Below, piece by piece: positions 1 through 8,957 of a stretch of DNA of 56,052 bases. Position numbers and translations under genes: made by a program. Positions within the stretch are counted from its first letter, which is position 1; each line of letters starts with the position of its first letter. This DNA is from Chimaeribacter coloradensis (GTDB taxonomy: Bacteria; Pseudomonadota; Gammaproteobacteria; Enterobacterales; Enterobacteriaceae): positions 1-56,052 of the forward strand of contig NZ_PJZH01000025.1 in assembly GCF_002858715.1 (NCBI RefSeq), in the 5' to 3' direction. The notes below the pieces were generated by a model. The model saw only the letters and a program-made list of their open reading frames with translations. It was not told the DNA's origin and did not search any database.

Positions 1-25
1 TGTTGGTCGTTGTTCCCGGTCAGTG

Positions 26-82
26 GAGGCGCATTATAGGGAGTTCCGCGCAGGCTGCAACCCCTAAATTCAAAAAATTATG
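26..82 (-). promoter_or_regulatory. rRNA operon P1-type promoter, firing out of the window
   Basis: On the minus strand there is TTGCAG (55-60), a 16-base spacer and TATAAT (33-38). A GCGCC-rich discriminator and CCACTGAC follow, as in E. coli rrn P1 promoters. An A/T-rich block (61-82) sits where the UP element should be. In E. coli an rRNA operon follows murI at this place, though there it is usually read from a promoter just beyond murI in the same direction. The rRNA genes themselves lie beyond base 1 and are not seen. Confidence 0.82.
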
Positions 83-111
83 CGACCGTCTAAAATTTAA
101 TCCGACTGATG

Positions 112-978
112 CTAAAGTGGCAGTTTTTCGATGGTTTTAAAGCCATAACCGGCTAAAACAGGGCGTAGCGCCTCTGTTTGCGCTGAAAAGCCCATACAGT
201 ATGCAATGTTTTTTTCTGTAGAAAGGGGCACATTTTCCTGATGGGCAATCAGCCAGGCCGTACGGCGGGCGATGGCCGCGCCGGAATCCACCAGCCGGGT
301 GCCTTCCGGCAGCACCTGCATTAATTCATCGGCGATTAAAGGAAAGTGCGTGCAGCCCAGCACTACGGTGTCAGGTGGCTCAGGCAGTTTCAGCCAGGGG
401 CGGACGATCTTCCGCAATGCTTCCAGAGAAACACCCTTACCGTGCAGTTTTTCCTCTGCTATTTCCACCAGCTCTGACGACCCCAGCATCAGGATTTCAC
501 AATCTGTGGCGAAGCGGGTGACAAGATCGTGTGTATAGGCGCGTTGTACCGTCGCACGGGTCGCCAGCAGACCTACAACACCATTGCGCGTGAGTTTGGC
601 TGCGGGCTTGATGGCCGGCACCACACCCACGACAGGGCAGGTAAAGCGCTCACGCAATGCCGGCAAGGTCACGGTACTTGCGGTATTGCAGGCGATGATG
701 ATGATGGCCAGTGGGTGGCGTTGTGCAACGGCCTCTACAATCTGCACCACACGTTCGACAATAAATTGCTCTGACTTCTCCCCATAAGGAAAGGCCACAT
801 TGTCGAAAGCATAGATAGTGTGGAGATCCGGCAGCAGTTGCCGGATCTCCTGGTAGACCGACAGCCCCCCGACACCGGAGTCAAAGACCAGCGCGGTCGG
901 CCGGAGGGTTAATGAGGTAGGGTCAGAAGGTATAGCTGCCAGTGAGGTAGTATTCACGTCCTGGTGTGTCGTAGCCAT
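112..978 (-). CDS. murI: glutamate racemase
   Basis: MurI interconverts L- and D-glutamate in the cytoplasm, supplying D-Glu for peptidoglycan precursors. The 288-residue protein has the FDSGVGG motif (32-38) and both catalytic cysteines: C97 in ACNTAS and C209 in LGCTHFP. The start at 978 is chosen because the protein then begins MATTHQD, matching the enterobacterial family; an upstream in-frame start at 1023 adds 15 unconserved residues. Its first 56 bases overlap the 3' end of btuB, as in E. coli, so the two genes are probably co-transcribed and translationally linked. The gene ends about 50 bases before an rRNA P1 promoter. Confidence 0.96.
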   Translation of the reverse strand: MATTHQDVNTTSLAAIPSDPTSLTLRPTALVFDSGVGGLSVYQEIRQLLPDLHTIYAFDNVAFPYGEKSEQFIVERVVQIVEAVAQRHPLAIIIIACNTASTVTLPALRERFTCPVVGVVPAIKPAAKLTRNGVVGLLATRATVQRAYTHDLVTRFATDCEILMLGSSELVEIAEEKLHGKGVSLEALRKIVRPWLKLPEPPDTVVLGCTHFPLIADELMQVLPEGTRLVDSGAAIARRTAWLIAHQENVPLSTEKNIAYCMGFSAQTEALRPVLAGYGFKTIEKLPL

Positions 979-2776
979 AAACCGTCTCATAATCTTTATC
1001 AAACAGGTTGGCAATTCTACCACGAACGGTCAGGCGCGATGTAACCGGATATGAGGCCGCGAGATCCCACAGGCTGACGCCGCCCAGACGTTTTCGCTCA
1101 TAGCTGCTGAAGTCAGTATCATAGCGCTGACCGAGGTAGTGGTAGGTCAGTGACCAATCCAGCGCCTCCACGTGCCAATCAAGCTGATACTTCACTTGCT
1201 GTTTCGCGCGGCGTGCCAGCACCTCATTGGTATCGGCGTCACGCGGGTCGAGGTACTCCAGCGTCAACTGGTGCTGCAGTGGGCCAGTCTCCAGCGAGCC
1301 TGTCCACTCCACGCCCTTGATTCGCACCTTGCCGACATTGTAGTAGCGGTTGTTTTCGTAATCGATCATCTGGTCGATGTCATTACGATAGGCGGAGAGT
1401 CGCCAGCTCAGCGGGCCGGTCAGCCCCTCCAGCCCGCCTTCCCACTCTTTACTCTCCTCCGGGTTCAGGTCTGGGTTGCCACCATAGCCGCTGTAGAGCT
1501 GGCCGAGGTTGGGAGCCTTGAAGGCGGTGCCGTAGGAGGCGATCAGGCGGTAGCCGTCGATGAACTCCCACGCGGCGCTGGTTTGCCAGGTGGAGTGCCA
1601 GCCAAACTGGGAGTTGTCATCCCCACGAATGGCACCCTCAAGCGTGACATCGCTGATCTGCTGTTGCGCCGTCAGGTAGAGGCCGGTGTTGCGCTGGTTA
1701 TAGCCATCGGCCAGATAGTTTGTGCCCGGCTCGGTGGTCAGCTTCTGCCAGTCCAGCCCGGCGCTGACGGAACCCTGCCCCAGTTGGAAAGTGTTGCCCC
1801 ATTGCAGATTGTACTGCTGGGAGTCATCCAGTGAGGCAGAAGAGGCATAACGCCCCTGGCGCGGATCGTAGTTGTAGTCCTTGGTATGGCTGTAGCTGCC
1901 GATCAGCTGCGTGGCGTAGATCCCTTCCTGATAGCGCAGGCCGGCATCCCAAGTCTGGTTATAGAGCTGGCGGGTATCCACCAGCGGATCGGTGGCAGCG
2001 GTGTAGTAGGCGTCATAGTCGGTGCGGTTGTCATAACCATAACCGCGCACAAAGCCGCTGACGCTGTCATTGAACTGGTGCTGGAGCGAGCCGAAGAGGG
2101 TCTTGCTCATATAGCCGTCGCGATCCTGCTGGCTCTGCGTGCCGGTGTTGCCGTAGGCGACCACGTCATACCCTTTGGTATAGGTATAGTTGCCGGCCAG
2201 CGTGCCAATGGTGTCCTCGTCCAGTTGCTGCTGGGTGGCGGCATCGTAGGACTGGTAGCCATTGGAGCCAAGGCCCGCGTTGAGCGTGGTGCCGCTCTTC
2301 TCACGGGTGGTGATGATGTTGACCACGCCGCCGAGGGCGTCGGAGCCATACACGGCGGAGCGCGGCCCGCGGATATACTCAATGCGCTGCACCAGCGAAA
2401 GCGGGATCTGGCTGAGGTCGGTTGCCCCGCTGACGCCAGCCTGATTGAGGCGGATACCATCCATCAGCACCAGCACATGGCTGGAATTGGTGCCACGGAT
2501 GAACAGCGAGCTGAGCTGCCCCATGCCACCGCTCTGCGCGACATCAACACCCGGCAGGCGGCGCATCACATCAAGCAGCGTGGTGGACTGCCAGCGATCA
2601 ATCTCATCGCGCGTCACGACCGTGGTCGGTGCCAGCACGGAGGAAACCGGCTGAGGGAAGCGGTTAGCCGTGACCACTACGCTATCATTATTATTATCAA
2701 CGGCAGCGGCGTGCGCCCAGCCGGAAAAGGCCGTGGCAGAGAGCGCTGTCCACAGCAGGGGGGTTTTCATTGTCAT
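923..2776 (-). CDS. btuB: TonB-dependent vitamin B12 outer-membrane receptor
   Basis: BtuB imports cobalamin across the outer membrane using TonB energy. The precursor starts with a signal peptide ending near AHA (about residue 23). A TonB-box-like segment ([10 protein letters not shown]) follows, then a plug domain ([14 protein letters not shown] onward) and a 22-strand barrel ending in aromatic YTF. Start 2776 (MTMKTPLL) is preferred because a GGATG sequence lies 8 bases upstream, as before E. coli btuB; 2770 (MKTPLL) is the alternative. A cobalamin riboswitch lies directly upstream. The 3' end overlaps murI by 56 bases. Confidence 0.95.
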   Translation of the reverse strand: MTMKTPLLWTALSATAFSGWAHAAAVDNNNDSVVVTANRFPQPVSSVLAPTTVVTRDEIDRWQSTTLLDVMRRLPGVDVAQSGGMGQLSSLFIRGTNSSHVLVLMDGIRLNQAGVSGATDLSQIPLSLVQRIEYIRGPRSAVYGSDALGGVVNIITTREKSGTTLNAGLGSNGYQSYDAATQQQLDEDTIGTLAGNYTYTKGYDVVAYGNTGTQSQQDRDGYMSKTLFGSLQHQFNDSVSGFVRGYGYDNRTDYDAYYTAATDPLVDTRQLYNQTWDAGLRYQEGIYATQLIGSYSHTKDYNYDPRQGRYASSASLDDSQQYNLQWGNTFQLGQGSVSAGLDWQKLTTEPGTNYLADGYNQRNTGLYLTAQQQISDVTLEGAIRGDDNSQFGWHSTWQTSAAWEFIDGYRLIASYGTAFKAPNLGQLYSGYGGNPDLNPEESKEWEGGLEGLTGPLSWRLSAYRNDIDQMIDYENNRYYNVGKVRIKGVEWTGSLETGPLQHQLTLEYLDPRDADTNEVLARRAKQQVKYQLDWHVEALDWSLTYHYLGQRYDTDFSSYERKRLGGVSLWDLAASYPVTSRLTVRGRIANLFDKDYETVYGYDTPGREYYLTGSYTF

Positions 2777-2783
2777 GCGAAAC

Positions 2784-3016
2784 GCATCCAAACTTAATGG
2801 CAGGATGCCGCAGGCAGTCATCCTCGCAGTCGCGACGAAGATGAATAATGCGACGGGTGTCCCGGCAGGTCTTCGGACTTGGGAGCCGTGCTGTATCAGC
2901 ACGCCGGGCGAAGACTTCCCACCCCTTGCGGAGCAGTGTCTGCATGTCTGCGTTCGCCGTGACTTCCCCTTACCGCTGCGCGTCAGTTCCGGATTTACAC
3001 CGGATTCCCTTTTAAC
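2784..3016 (-). promoter_or_regulatory. cobalamin riboswitch of btuB
   Basis: Read on the minus strand, the leader carries the conserved core GGGAATCCGGTG ... GACGCGCAGCGG. It ends with the B12 box (AGTCCGAAGACCTGCC, about 2862-2879). Downstream is a GCATCC/GGATGC hairpin (2784-2808) just before the start codon, equivalent to the expression platform that hides the ribosome site of E. coli btuB. Adenosylcobalamin binding should therefore lower btuB translation. The aptamer spans about 2858-3016. Confidence 0.93.
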
Positions 3017-3178
3017 TCATTGATAGAGGCCGGATCGCAATGCTACGATCAACCTATATGGAAGTCTAGACTGCCGCCCGCGGCGCGGGAAATTAACGCG
3101 ACAAAACTGGACTTAGCCCTGACTTTCCCTACAATCCCCGCAAACCCAGCCTTTTTCCCTATCCAGACGAGAGATTCC

Positions 3179-4285
3179 ATGACGCCTGACACTCTGCCAA
3201 TTGAACATTATGACGACCAACTGGCGGAAAAGACCGCCCGTCTCAAGACGCTGATGTCGCCGTTTGCCGCGCCGGAGCCGGAAGTGTTCCGCTCCCCCAC
3301 GCAGCACTACCGCATGCGGGCGGAGTTCCGTGTCTGGCACGATGAGGAAGATCTGTTCCATATCATCTTTGACCAGCAGACCAAAGCGCGAATCCGGGTT
3401 GATCAGTTCCCGGCGGCCAGCGAGCTGATCAACCAGCTGATGACGGCGCTGATTAATGAGCTGAAACCGCTGCCGGTGCTGCGCCGTAAACTGTTCCAGA
3501 TCGACTACCTCTCCACCCGGAGCGGCAAAATCATCGCGTCGCTGCTTTACCACCGCAAGCTGGACGATGAGTGGCAGCAGGCGGCGACCGCCCTGCGCGA
3601 TCGCCTGCGGGCGCAGGGGTTTGACCTGCACCTGATTGGCCGCGCCACCAAAACCAAAATCATGCTGGATCAGGACTACGTCGACGAATGCCTGCCGGTG
3701 GCGGGGAAAGCGATGATCTACCGCCAGGTCGAGAACAGCTTTACCCAGCCGAATGCGGCGGTGAACATCGAGATGCTGGAGTGGGCGCTGGACGTCACGC
3801 AGGGTTCCAAAGGCGATTTGCTGGAGCTCTATTGCGGCAACGGCAACTTCTCGCTGGCGCTGGCGCGCAACTTCAACCGGGTGCTGGCGACGGAGATTGC
3901 CAAGCCGTCTGTGGCCGCCGCGCAGTACAACATTGAAGCCAACCAGATTGATAATGTGCAGATCATCCGCATGGCCGCGGAAGATTTTACCCAGGCGATG
4001 AACGGCGTGCGTGAATTCAACCGCCTGAAAGGCATCGACCTGAGCAGCTACCAGTGTGAAACCATCTTTGTCGACCCGCCGCGCAGCGGGCTGGATGCGG
4101 ACACCGTCGCCCTGGTGCAGGGCTACCCGCGCATTCTCTACATCTCCTGCAACCCGGAGACGCTGTGCGACAACCTGCAAACCCTCAGCCAGACCCACGA
4201 CATCACGCGGCTGGCGCTGTTTGACCAGTTCCCCTACACGCACCATATGGAGTGCGGCGTGCTGCTGGTGAAGCGCGACGCCTGA
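3179..4285 (+). CDS. trmA: tRNA (uracil-5)-methyltransferase
   Basis: TrmA makes m5U54 in the T-loop of tRNAs, using S-adenosylmethionine. The 368-residue protein has the SAM-binding motif [10 protein letters not shown] (215-224), the DPPRSG motif (299-304) and the catalytic nucleophile C324 in SCNPETL. A C-terminal HHMECG holds the proton-abstracting Glu. The start at 3179 gives [11 protein letters not shown], matching the family; the open frame extends 53 codons upstream but overlaps the btuB leader region and is unconserved. It diverges from btuB and ends in a hairpin shared with yijD. Confidence 0.96.
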   Translation: MTPDTLPIEHYDDQLAEKTARLKTLMSPFAAPEPEVFRSPTQHYRMRAEFRVWHDEEDLFHIIFDQQTKARIRVDQFPAASELINQLMTALINELKPLPVLRRKLFQIDYLSTRSGKIIASLLYHRKLDDEWQQAATALRDRLRAQGFDLHLIGRATKTKIMLDQDYVDECLPVAGKAMIYRQVENSFTQPNAAVNIEMLEWALDVTQGSKGDLLELYCGNGNFSLALARNFNRVLATEIAKPSVAAAQYNIEANQIDNVQIIRMAAEDFTQAMNGVREFNRLKGIDLSSYQCETIFVDPPRSGLDADTVALVQGYPRILYISCNPETLCDNLQTLSQTHDITRLALFDQFPYTHHMECGVLLVKRDA

Positions 4286-4296
4286 CGGCAGGCACA

Positions 4297-4325
4297 AAAA
4301 AAGCCCTCGGTTGAGGGCTTTTTTA
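4297..4325. terminator. bidirectional rho-independent terminator, trmA/yijD
   Basis: A stem GCCCTC (4303-4308) with GAGGGC (4313-4318) is flanked by an A-run and a T-run, so it works on both strands between two convergent genes. Confidence 0.88.
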
Positions 4326-4342
4326 TGGGCGGAGCCGGGGGG

Positions 4343-4711
4343 TCACACTTCCGGGTTGACCGCGGCGTCACGCGCCTTGAGTTTGGTGCCGATCCAGAAG
4401 ACCAGCGCCACGGCCAGAATGGCCGGCAGGAAGTTAGAGCCAATCTGCGGGTACTCCGCCCGTACAATCGCGCTGTAGAGCAGCAGGCCCAGCATAAAGC
4501 AGGCCGCCGCCAGTGACGGCATCCCCTGCGGCATCGCCCGGTTCAGGTAACGCTGGTGCAGGCAGTAGACCGCCAGCAGCAGGGAGATCAACGGGAAGAT
4601 GGAAAACGGCACCACTGAGCTGAACAGCGCAGCAAAGGAGCCATTAATGGATAAACCGGCAATCAGGGCAAGCAGCAAGGTACCTTTTTCGCGGCGAGGG
4701 TGTTCTGTCAT
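4343..4711 (-). CDS. yijD: YijD family inner-membrane protein (DUF1422)
   Basis: A 122-residue hydrophobic protein with about four membrane segments, closely matching E. coli YijD; no biochemical function is established. Segments are visible around [38 protein letters not shown] and [13 protein letters not shown]. Between the last two pairs lies the conserved loop [10 protein letters not shown]. The start at 4711 ([14 protein letters not shown]) is chosen by alignment to the family. The longer frame to 4846 would overlap the fabR end and adds basic, unconserved sequence. It lies 79 bases downstream of fabR on the same strand, as in E. coli, so the pair is probably an operon. Confidence 0.92.
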   Translation of the reverse strand: MTEHPRREKGTLLLALIAGLSINGSFAALFSSVVPFSIFPLISLLLAVYCLHQRYLNRAMPQGMPSLAAACFMLGLLLYSAIVRAEYPQIGSNFLPAILAVALVFWIGTKLKARDAAVNPEV

Positions 4712-4790
4712 CTTTTTACCTATCTGTCGTGGGTTTGAAGGAAACATGGTTTGAAAAAAACAGGAACAGCGCGCGCCGGCCGGAAAGCCG

Positions 4791-5423
4791 TTACTCCTGT
4801 GACAGCGACGCCCGCTCCTGCTCCCGGCGGTACCAGTAATAGGCACCTTTTGAAATCATCCGCAGTTGCAGCACCAGCCGCTCTTCCAGCCGGCGGCGCT
4901 GTTCGCTGTCAACATCCAGCGCCTCAGCACCGGCGCTGAAGACAATGGTCACCATCGCTTCCGCCTGCGCCTCGGTAAAACTGCGCGGCATGTGGTTTTC
5001 CAGCTCCAGGTAGTCGGCCAGCTCGGCAATAAAGTGCTGAATCTCACGGGCGACGGCGGCGCGGAAAGCGGCAGAGGTGCCGGAGCGCTCGCGCAGCAGC
5101 AGGCGGAAGGCATTGGGATTATTGCCGATGAACTCCATGAAGGTGGAGACGGAGGTACGGATCACGCTGCCGCCCTTGGCGATGCGCTGGCGGGCCTGCC
5201 GCATCAGCTGGCGCAGCATCAGGCCGCTCTCATCCACCATCGTCAGCCCCAGCTCATCCACATCCCGGAAGTGGCGGTAGAACGACGTCGGGGCGATGCC
5301 GGCTTCGCGGGAGACTTCACGCAGGCTCAGGCTGGCAAAACTGCGCTCGGCGCTGAGCTGGCTGAATGCCGCTTCGATCAGTGAGCGCCGGGTGCGTTCT
5401 TTTTGTTGTGCTCTTACGCCCAT
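4791..5423 (-). CDS. fabR: TetR-family repressor of unsaturated fatty acid synthesis
   Basis: FabR represses fabA and fabB, sensing the ratio of unsaturated to saturated acyl-ACP or acyl-CoA. The 210-residue protein has a TetR-type N-terminal helix-turn-helix, with recognition helix near [12 protein letters not shown] (43-54). The long C-terminal ligand domain is nearly identical to that of E. coli FabR ([12 protein letters not shown]..., [15 protein letters not shown]). Only the last few residues differ and are shorter. It diverges from sthA over 214 bases and leads into yijD. Confidence 0.96.
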   Translation of the reverse strand: MGVRAQQKERTRRSLIEAAFSQLSAERSFASLSLREVSREAGIAPTSFYRHFRDVDELGLTMVDESGLMLRQLMRQARQRIAKGGSVIRTSVSTFMEFIGNNPNAFRLLLRERSGTSAAFRAAVAREIQHFIAELADYLELENHMPRSFTEAQAEAMVTIVFSAGAEALDVDSEQRRRLEERLVLQLRMISKGAYYWYRREQERASLSQE

Positions 5424-5592
5424 AACCTTTTCCAGAGAAGTGTCCTGTCAACCGATGCGCCTGCCATGACCGCACTATATCAAACTTTTCAGAACCTACG
5501 CTTCTACAAACATGCAACAGTCAGTGACCGGGAAGAAATGGCTGTGCGCCCCACGAAAAGACTACGGCGGATTGGGGATTCAGGCCTATGAT

Positions 5593-5621
5593 GTTACAAT
5601 CTCGTTGTAAATTTGTATAAG
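5593..5621 (+). promoter_or_regulatory. probable sigma-70 promoter of sthA
   Basis: GTTACA (5593-5598), a 17-base spacer and TATAAG (5616-5621) lie just upstream of the sthA start at 5638. A perfect small inverted repeat (TTACAA-N5-TTGTAA, 5594-5610) overlaps the -35 and could be an operator. This is a pattern match only. Confidence 0.45.
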
Positions 5622-5637
5622 AATAGGTGCCTCATAC

Positions 5638-7041
5638 ATGCAACAGCACGTCCAATTTGATGCGATCGTCATCGGCTCCGGCCCTGGCGGCGAGGGGGCC
5701 GCGATGGGCCTGGTAAAACAGGGCGCACGGGTAGCGGTGATTGAACGCTACAATAACGTGGGCGGCGGGTGTACCCACTGGGGCACCATCCCCTCGAAAG
5801 CCCTGCGCCACGCTGTCAGCCGCATCATTGAATTCAACCAGAACCCGCTCTACAGTGACACCACCTCCCGCTCACTCAGCTCCAGTTTCCCCGATATTCT
5901 GCGCCATGCCGACTCCGTGATTAACCAGCAGACCCGTATGCGCCAGAGTTTCTATGAGCGCAACCAGTGCCAGCTCTTCTCCGGTGATGCCAGTTTTATT
6001 GACGCCAATACCATCAACGTCCGCTACCCGGACGGCACCAACGAGCGGCTGACGGCCGGGCAGATCGTGATCGCCTGCGGCTCGCGCCCTTACCGCCCGC
6101 CGGAAGTTGATTTTGGCCACCCGCGCATCTATGACAGCGACTCCATCCTGCAACTGAGCCACGAACCGCGCCACGTGATTATCTACGGCGCAGGGGTAAT
6201 CGGCTGCGAATACGCCTCGATCTTCCGTGGTCTCGGGGTAAAAGTGGACTTAATCAACACCCGTGACCGCCTGCTGGCGTTCCTGGACCAGGAGATGTCC
6301 GACGCCCTCTCCTACCACTTCTGGAACAACGGCGTGGTGATCCGCCACAACGAAGAGTACGAGCAGATTGAAGGGGTCGAGGACGGGGTGATTGTCCACC
6401 TGAAATCGGGCAAGAAAGTCAAAGCGGACTGCCTGCTCTACGCCAACGGCCGTACCGGCAACACTGACAACCTCGGCCTTGAGACCATCGGCCTGCAGGC
6501 GGACAGCCGCGGCCTGCTGAAAGTCAACAGCATGTACCAGACGGCGCTGTCGCATATTTATGCCGTCGGGGACGTGATTGGTTACCCAAGCCTGGCTTCC
6601 GCAGCCTATGACCAGGGGCGTATTGCCGCCCAGGCGATGATTCAGGGTGAAGCCAAGGTACACCTGATCGAGAACATCCCGAGCGGTATTTATACCATCC
6701 CGGAGATCAGCTCGGTGGGCAAAACCGAACAGGAACTCACGGCGATGAAAGTGCCGTACGAAGTGGGCCGGGCGCAGTTCAAACACCTGGCGCGGGCGCA
6801 AATTGCGGGGATGAATGTGGGCAGCCTGAAACTGCTGTTCCACCGGGAGACGAAAGAGATCCTGGGCATTCACTGCTTCGGTGAGCGTGCGGCGGAGATT
6901 ATCCACATCGGCCAGGCCATCATGGAGCAGAAAGGGGAAGGTAATACCATCGAGTATTTCGTCAATACCACCTTCAACTACCCCACGATGGCAGAAGCCT
7001 ACCGTGTCGCCGCGCTGAACGGGTTAAACCGCCTGTTTTAA
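5638..7041 (+). CDS. sthA: soluble pyridine nucleotide transhydrogenase
   Basis: SthA (UdhA) is a cytoplasmic FAD enzyme that moves hydride between NADPH and NAD+, draining excess NADPH. The 467 residues include the FAD-binding GSGPGGEGA (13-21), the NAD(P)-binding [11 protein letters not shown] and the FAD motif YAVGDVIG. The usual disulfide pair of this superfamily is incomplete: C45 is present but the second position is T50, as is normal for SthA, so it is not a disulfide reductase. Its stop lies inside the 3' end of convergent oxyR (18-base overlap), as also seen in relatives. Confidence 0.97.
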   Translation: MQQHVQFDAIVIGSGPGGEGAAMGLVKQGARVAVIERYNNVGGGCTHWGTIPSKALRHAVSRIIEFNQNPLYSDTTSRSLSSSFPDILRHADSVINQQTRMRQSFYERNQCQLFSGDASFIDANTINVRYPDGTNERLTAGQIVIACGSRPYRPPEVDFGHPRIYDSDSILQLSHEPRHVIIYGAGVIGCEYASIFRGLGVKVDLINTRDRLLAFLDQEMSDALSYHFWNNGVVIRHNEEYEQIEGVEDGVIVHLKSGKKVKADCLLYANGRTGNTDNLGLETIGLQADSRGLLKVNSMYQTALSHIYAVGDVIGYPSLASAAYDQGRIAAQAMIQGEAKVHLIENIPSGIYTIPEISSVGKTEQELTAMKVPYEVGRAQFKHLARAQIAGMNVGSLKLLFHRETKEILGIHCFGERAAEIIHIGQAIMEQKGEGNTIEYFVNTTFNYPTMAEAYRVAALNGLNRLF

Positions 7042-7941
7042 CGCAGTGTCGAACATCGGCTGCATATGATCTTTAATGGCTTCAGCCAGTTGCTCATAGC
7101 GGCTGCGTAACGGCGAGCCGGGGCGATAGACCAGCGCAATGGTCCGCTTCGGCTCCGGTTTGCTGCACTGCATGTAGCTCACGCCATCACGCTGGCGCTC
7201 GTTCGGCACCGCCAGCGAAGGCAACAGCGTAATACCGCTGCCGGCCGCCACCATGTTACGCAGCGTTTCCAGACTGGTCGCGCGGAAATGGGTGTCCTCA
7301 TCCGCCCCGGCCTGGAAGCAGAAGCCCATCGCCTGATCGCGCAGGCAGTGGCCGTCTTCCAGCATCAGCAGCTTCTCACCGGACAGCTCCGCCATCGCCA
7401 CGCGGTCACGCCCCGCCCACGGGTGGTCACTGTAGACGGCCAGCTTCATCGGCTCATCAAACAGCGGCACTTCGATAAAGGACTCAGACTCCTTCACCAA
7501 CGCCAGGATAGCGCAGTCGAGCTTGCCGCTGTCGAGCTGGGCCAGCAGCTGGTGCGTCTGGGCTTCGTGCAGGTACATCTCCAGTTTCGGGAAAGTCTGG
7601 TGCAGCATCGGGATAATATGCGGCAGCAGATAGGGGCCGAGCGTTGGGATCAGCCCAATGTGCAGCGGGCCGGACATGGTCTCCCCCTGCTGGCTTGCCA
7701 TCTCCTTGAGCACCTTGACCTCACGCAGCACCGTGCGCGCCTGCTCCACCAGCAGCAGCCCTGCCTGAGTAAACAGCACCTTACGGCTGGTGCGTTCCAG
7801 CAGCATCACCCCCAGTTCATCTTCCAGCTTGCGGATCTGGCCGCTCAGGGTAGGCTGGCTGACGTGGCAGGCATCCGCCGCACGCCGGAAATGGCGGAAT
7901 TCCGCCAGGGCAACCAAATACTCTAAATCGCGAATGTTCAT
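7024..7941 (-). CDS. oxyR: peroxide-sensing LysR-family regulator OxyR
   Basis: OxyR is activated when C199 and C208 form a disulfide, and then induces peroxide-defence genes. Both cysteines are present ([13 protein letters not shown]). The N-terminal LysR helix-turn-helix is intact ([20 protein letters not shown], 21-40). The start at 7941 gives [10 protein letters not shown] and 305 residues, the same as E. coli; an upstream frame to 7959 is not conserved. The gene is divergent from a Prx-Grx peroxidase across a near-consensus OxyR site. It is convergent with sthA, sharing 18 bases at the 3' ends. Confidence 0.97.
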   Translation of the reverse strand: MNIRDLEYLVALAEFRHFRRAADACHVSQPTLSGQIRKLEDELGVMLLERTSRKVLFTQAGLLLVEQARTVLREVKVLKEMASQQGETMSGPLHIGLIPTLGPYLLPHIIPMLHQTFPKLEMYLHEAQTHQLLAQLDSGKLDCAILALVKESESFIEVPLFDEPMKLAVYSDHPWAGRDRVAMAELSGEKLLMLEDGHCLRDQAMGFCFQAGADEDTHFRATSLETLRNMVAAGSGITLLPSLAVPNERQRDGVSYMQCSKPEPKRTIALVYRPGSPLRSRYEQLAEAIKDHMQPMFDTALKQAV

Positions 7942-7960
7942 TATTTCCTCCGACCCCATG

Positions 7961-7997
7961 ATAGCTCATGGCAATGAATAAGATAGCAATCAACGAT
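7961..7997. promoter_or_regulatory. OxyR operator between oxyR and the Prx-Grx gene
   Basis: Two 15-base elements, ATAG-N7-CAAT (7961-7975) and ATAG-N7-CGAT (7983-7997), are separated by exactly 7 bases. This is the known OxyR tetramer pattern ATAG-N7-CTAT-N7-ATAG-N7-CTAT with two mismatches in the outer positions. It lies 20 bases from the oxyR start and 94 bases from the peroxidase start. It is therefore placed for oxyR autorepression and activation of the peroxidase. Confidence 0.8.
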
Positions 7998-8091
7998 TAG
8001 ATCTATCAACCCCCAGCGTGAATAATGTACCCCAACGAAGCAAGACACACGCAGTAATAAGAAATTCACCAAGTATTTTATGAGGTTATCG

Positions 8092-8823
8092 ATGTTTTCA
8101 AGCCAAGAAGGTAAGCAAGTCCCACAGGTTGTGTTCCATACCCGTCAGGGCGACCAGTGGGTTGATGTTACAACCGACGACCTGTTCAAAAATAAAACGG
8201 TTATCGTCTTTTCACTGCCGGGTGCCTTTACCCCGACCTGCTCCTCCAGCCATCTGCCGCGTTACAACGAGCTGGCCGGTGTGTTCCGCCAACACGGCGT
8301 GGACAGCATTTTGTGTGTCTCTGTGAACGACACGTTCGTGATGAACGCGTGGAAAAATGACCAGCGCGCTGAAAACATCACCTTCATCCCGGACGGCAAC
8401 GGTGAGTTCACCAAAGGGATGGAGATGCTGGTTGAGAAAGCGGATCTGGGCTTTGGCCCGCGCTCCTGGCGTTACTCCATGCTGGTGCGTAACGGCGTGG
8501 TAGAAAAAATGTTCGTTGAGCCGAACAAACCGGGCGACCCGTTTGAAGTCTCTGACGCAGACACCATGCTGAAATACCTGGCACCGGAATTCAAAGTGCA
8601 GGAATCCGTGTCGGTGTTCACCAAGCCGGGCTGCCCGTTCTGTGCCAAGGCGAAACAGATGCTGCAAGAGCGCGGCATCCAGTACGAAGAGATTGTGTTG
8701 GGTAAAGATGCGACCACCGTCAGCCTGCGTGCCGTTACCGGCCGCGCCACGGTACCGCAGGTCTTCATCGGCGGCCGTCACATTGGTGGCAGCGACGATC
8801 TGGAAATCTTCCTGACCGCATAA
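8092..8823 (+). CDS. peroxiredoxin-glutaredoxin hybrid peroxidase (Prx5-Grx)
   Basis: A glutathione-dependent peroxidase that reduces H2O2 and alkyl hydroperoxides. The fused glutaredoxin passes electrons from glutathione. Residues 1-165 are a Prx5 domain with peroxidatic C50 in PGAFTPTC; residues 172-243 are a glutaredoxin with C181-PF-C184, TVPQVF and GGSDDL. The start at 8092 (MFSSQEGK) is chosen because GAGG lies 6 bases upstream and the 243-residue length fits homologues; an ATG at 8080 overlaps that site. It lies behind an OxyR site and is followed by a strong terminator. Confidence 0.93.
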   Translation: MFSSQEGKQVPQVVFHTRQGDQWVDVTTDDLFKNKTVIVFSLPGAFTPTCSSSHLPRYNELAGVFRQHGVDSILCVSVNDTFVMNAWKNDQRAENITFIPDGNGEFTKGMEMLVEKADLGFGPRSWRYSMLVRNGVVEKMFVEPNKPGDPFEVSDADTMLKYLAPEFKVQESVSVFTKPGCPFCAKAKQMLQERGIQYEEIVLGKDATTVSLRAVTGRATVPQVFIGGRHIGGSDDLEIFLTA

Positions 8824-8886
8824 CCCTGACGTAAGAGATAAACCATCCCTGCGTATTAACAATAAGAAACAGCCAACGTGAATTTT

Positions 8887-8911
8887 GGCGGGCTTTTAGC
8901 CCGCCTTTTTT
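8887..8911 (+). terminator. rho-independent terminator after Prx-Grx
   Basis: Perfect 7-bp stem GGCGGGC (8887-8893) / GCCCGCC (8899-8905) followed by T6. It separates the peroxidase from the downstream reductase, so the latter needs read-through or its own promoter. Confidence 0.9.
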
Positions 8912-8957
8912 ATTCCCGACTCCCCCTTTTTACACAGCAAAGAAACCGAGGCATACC

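Noticed and set aside
7942-8091. oxyS small RNA gene divergent from oxyR
   Set aside because: No OxyS-like sequence or terminator is visible before the Prx-Grx start.
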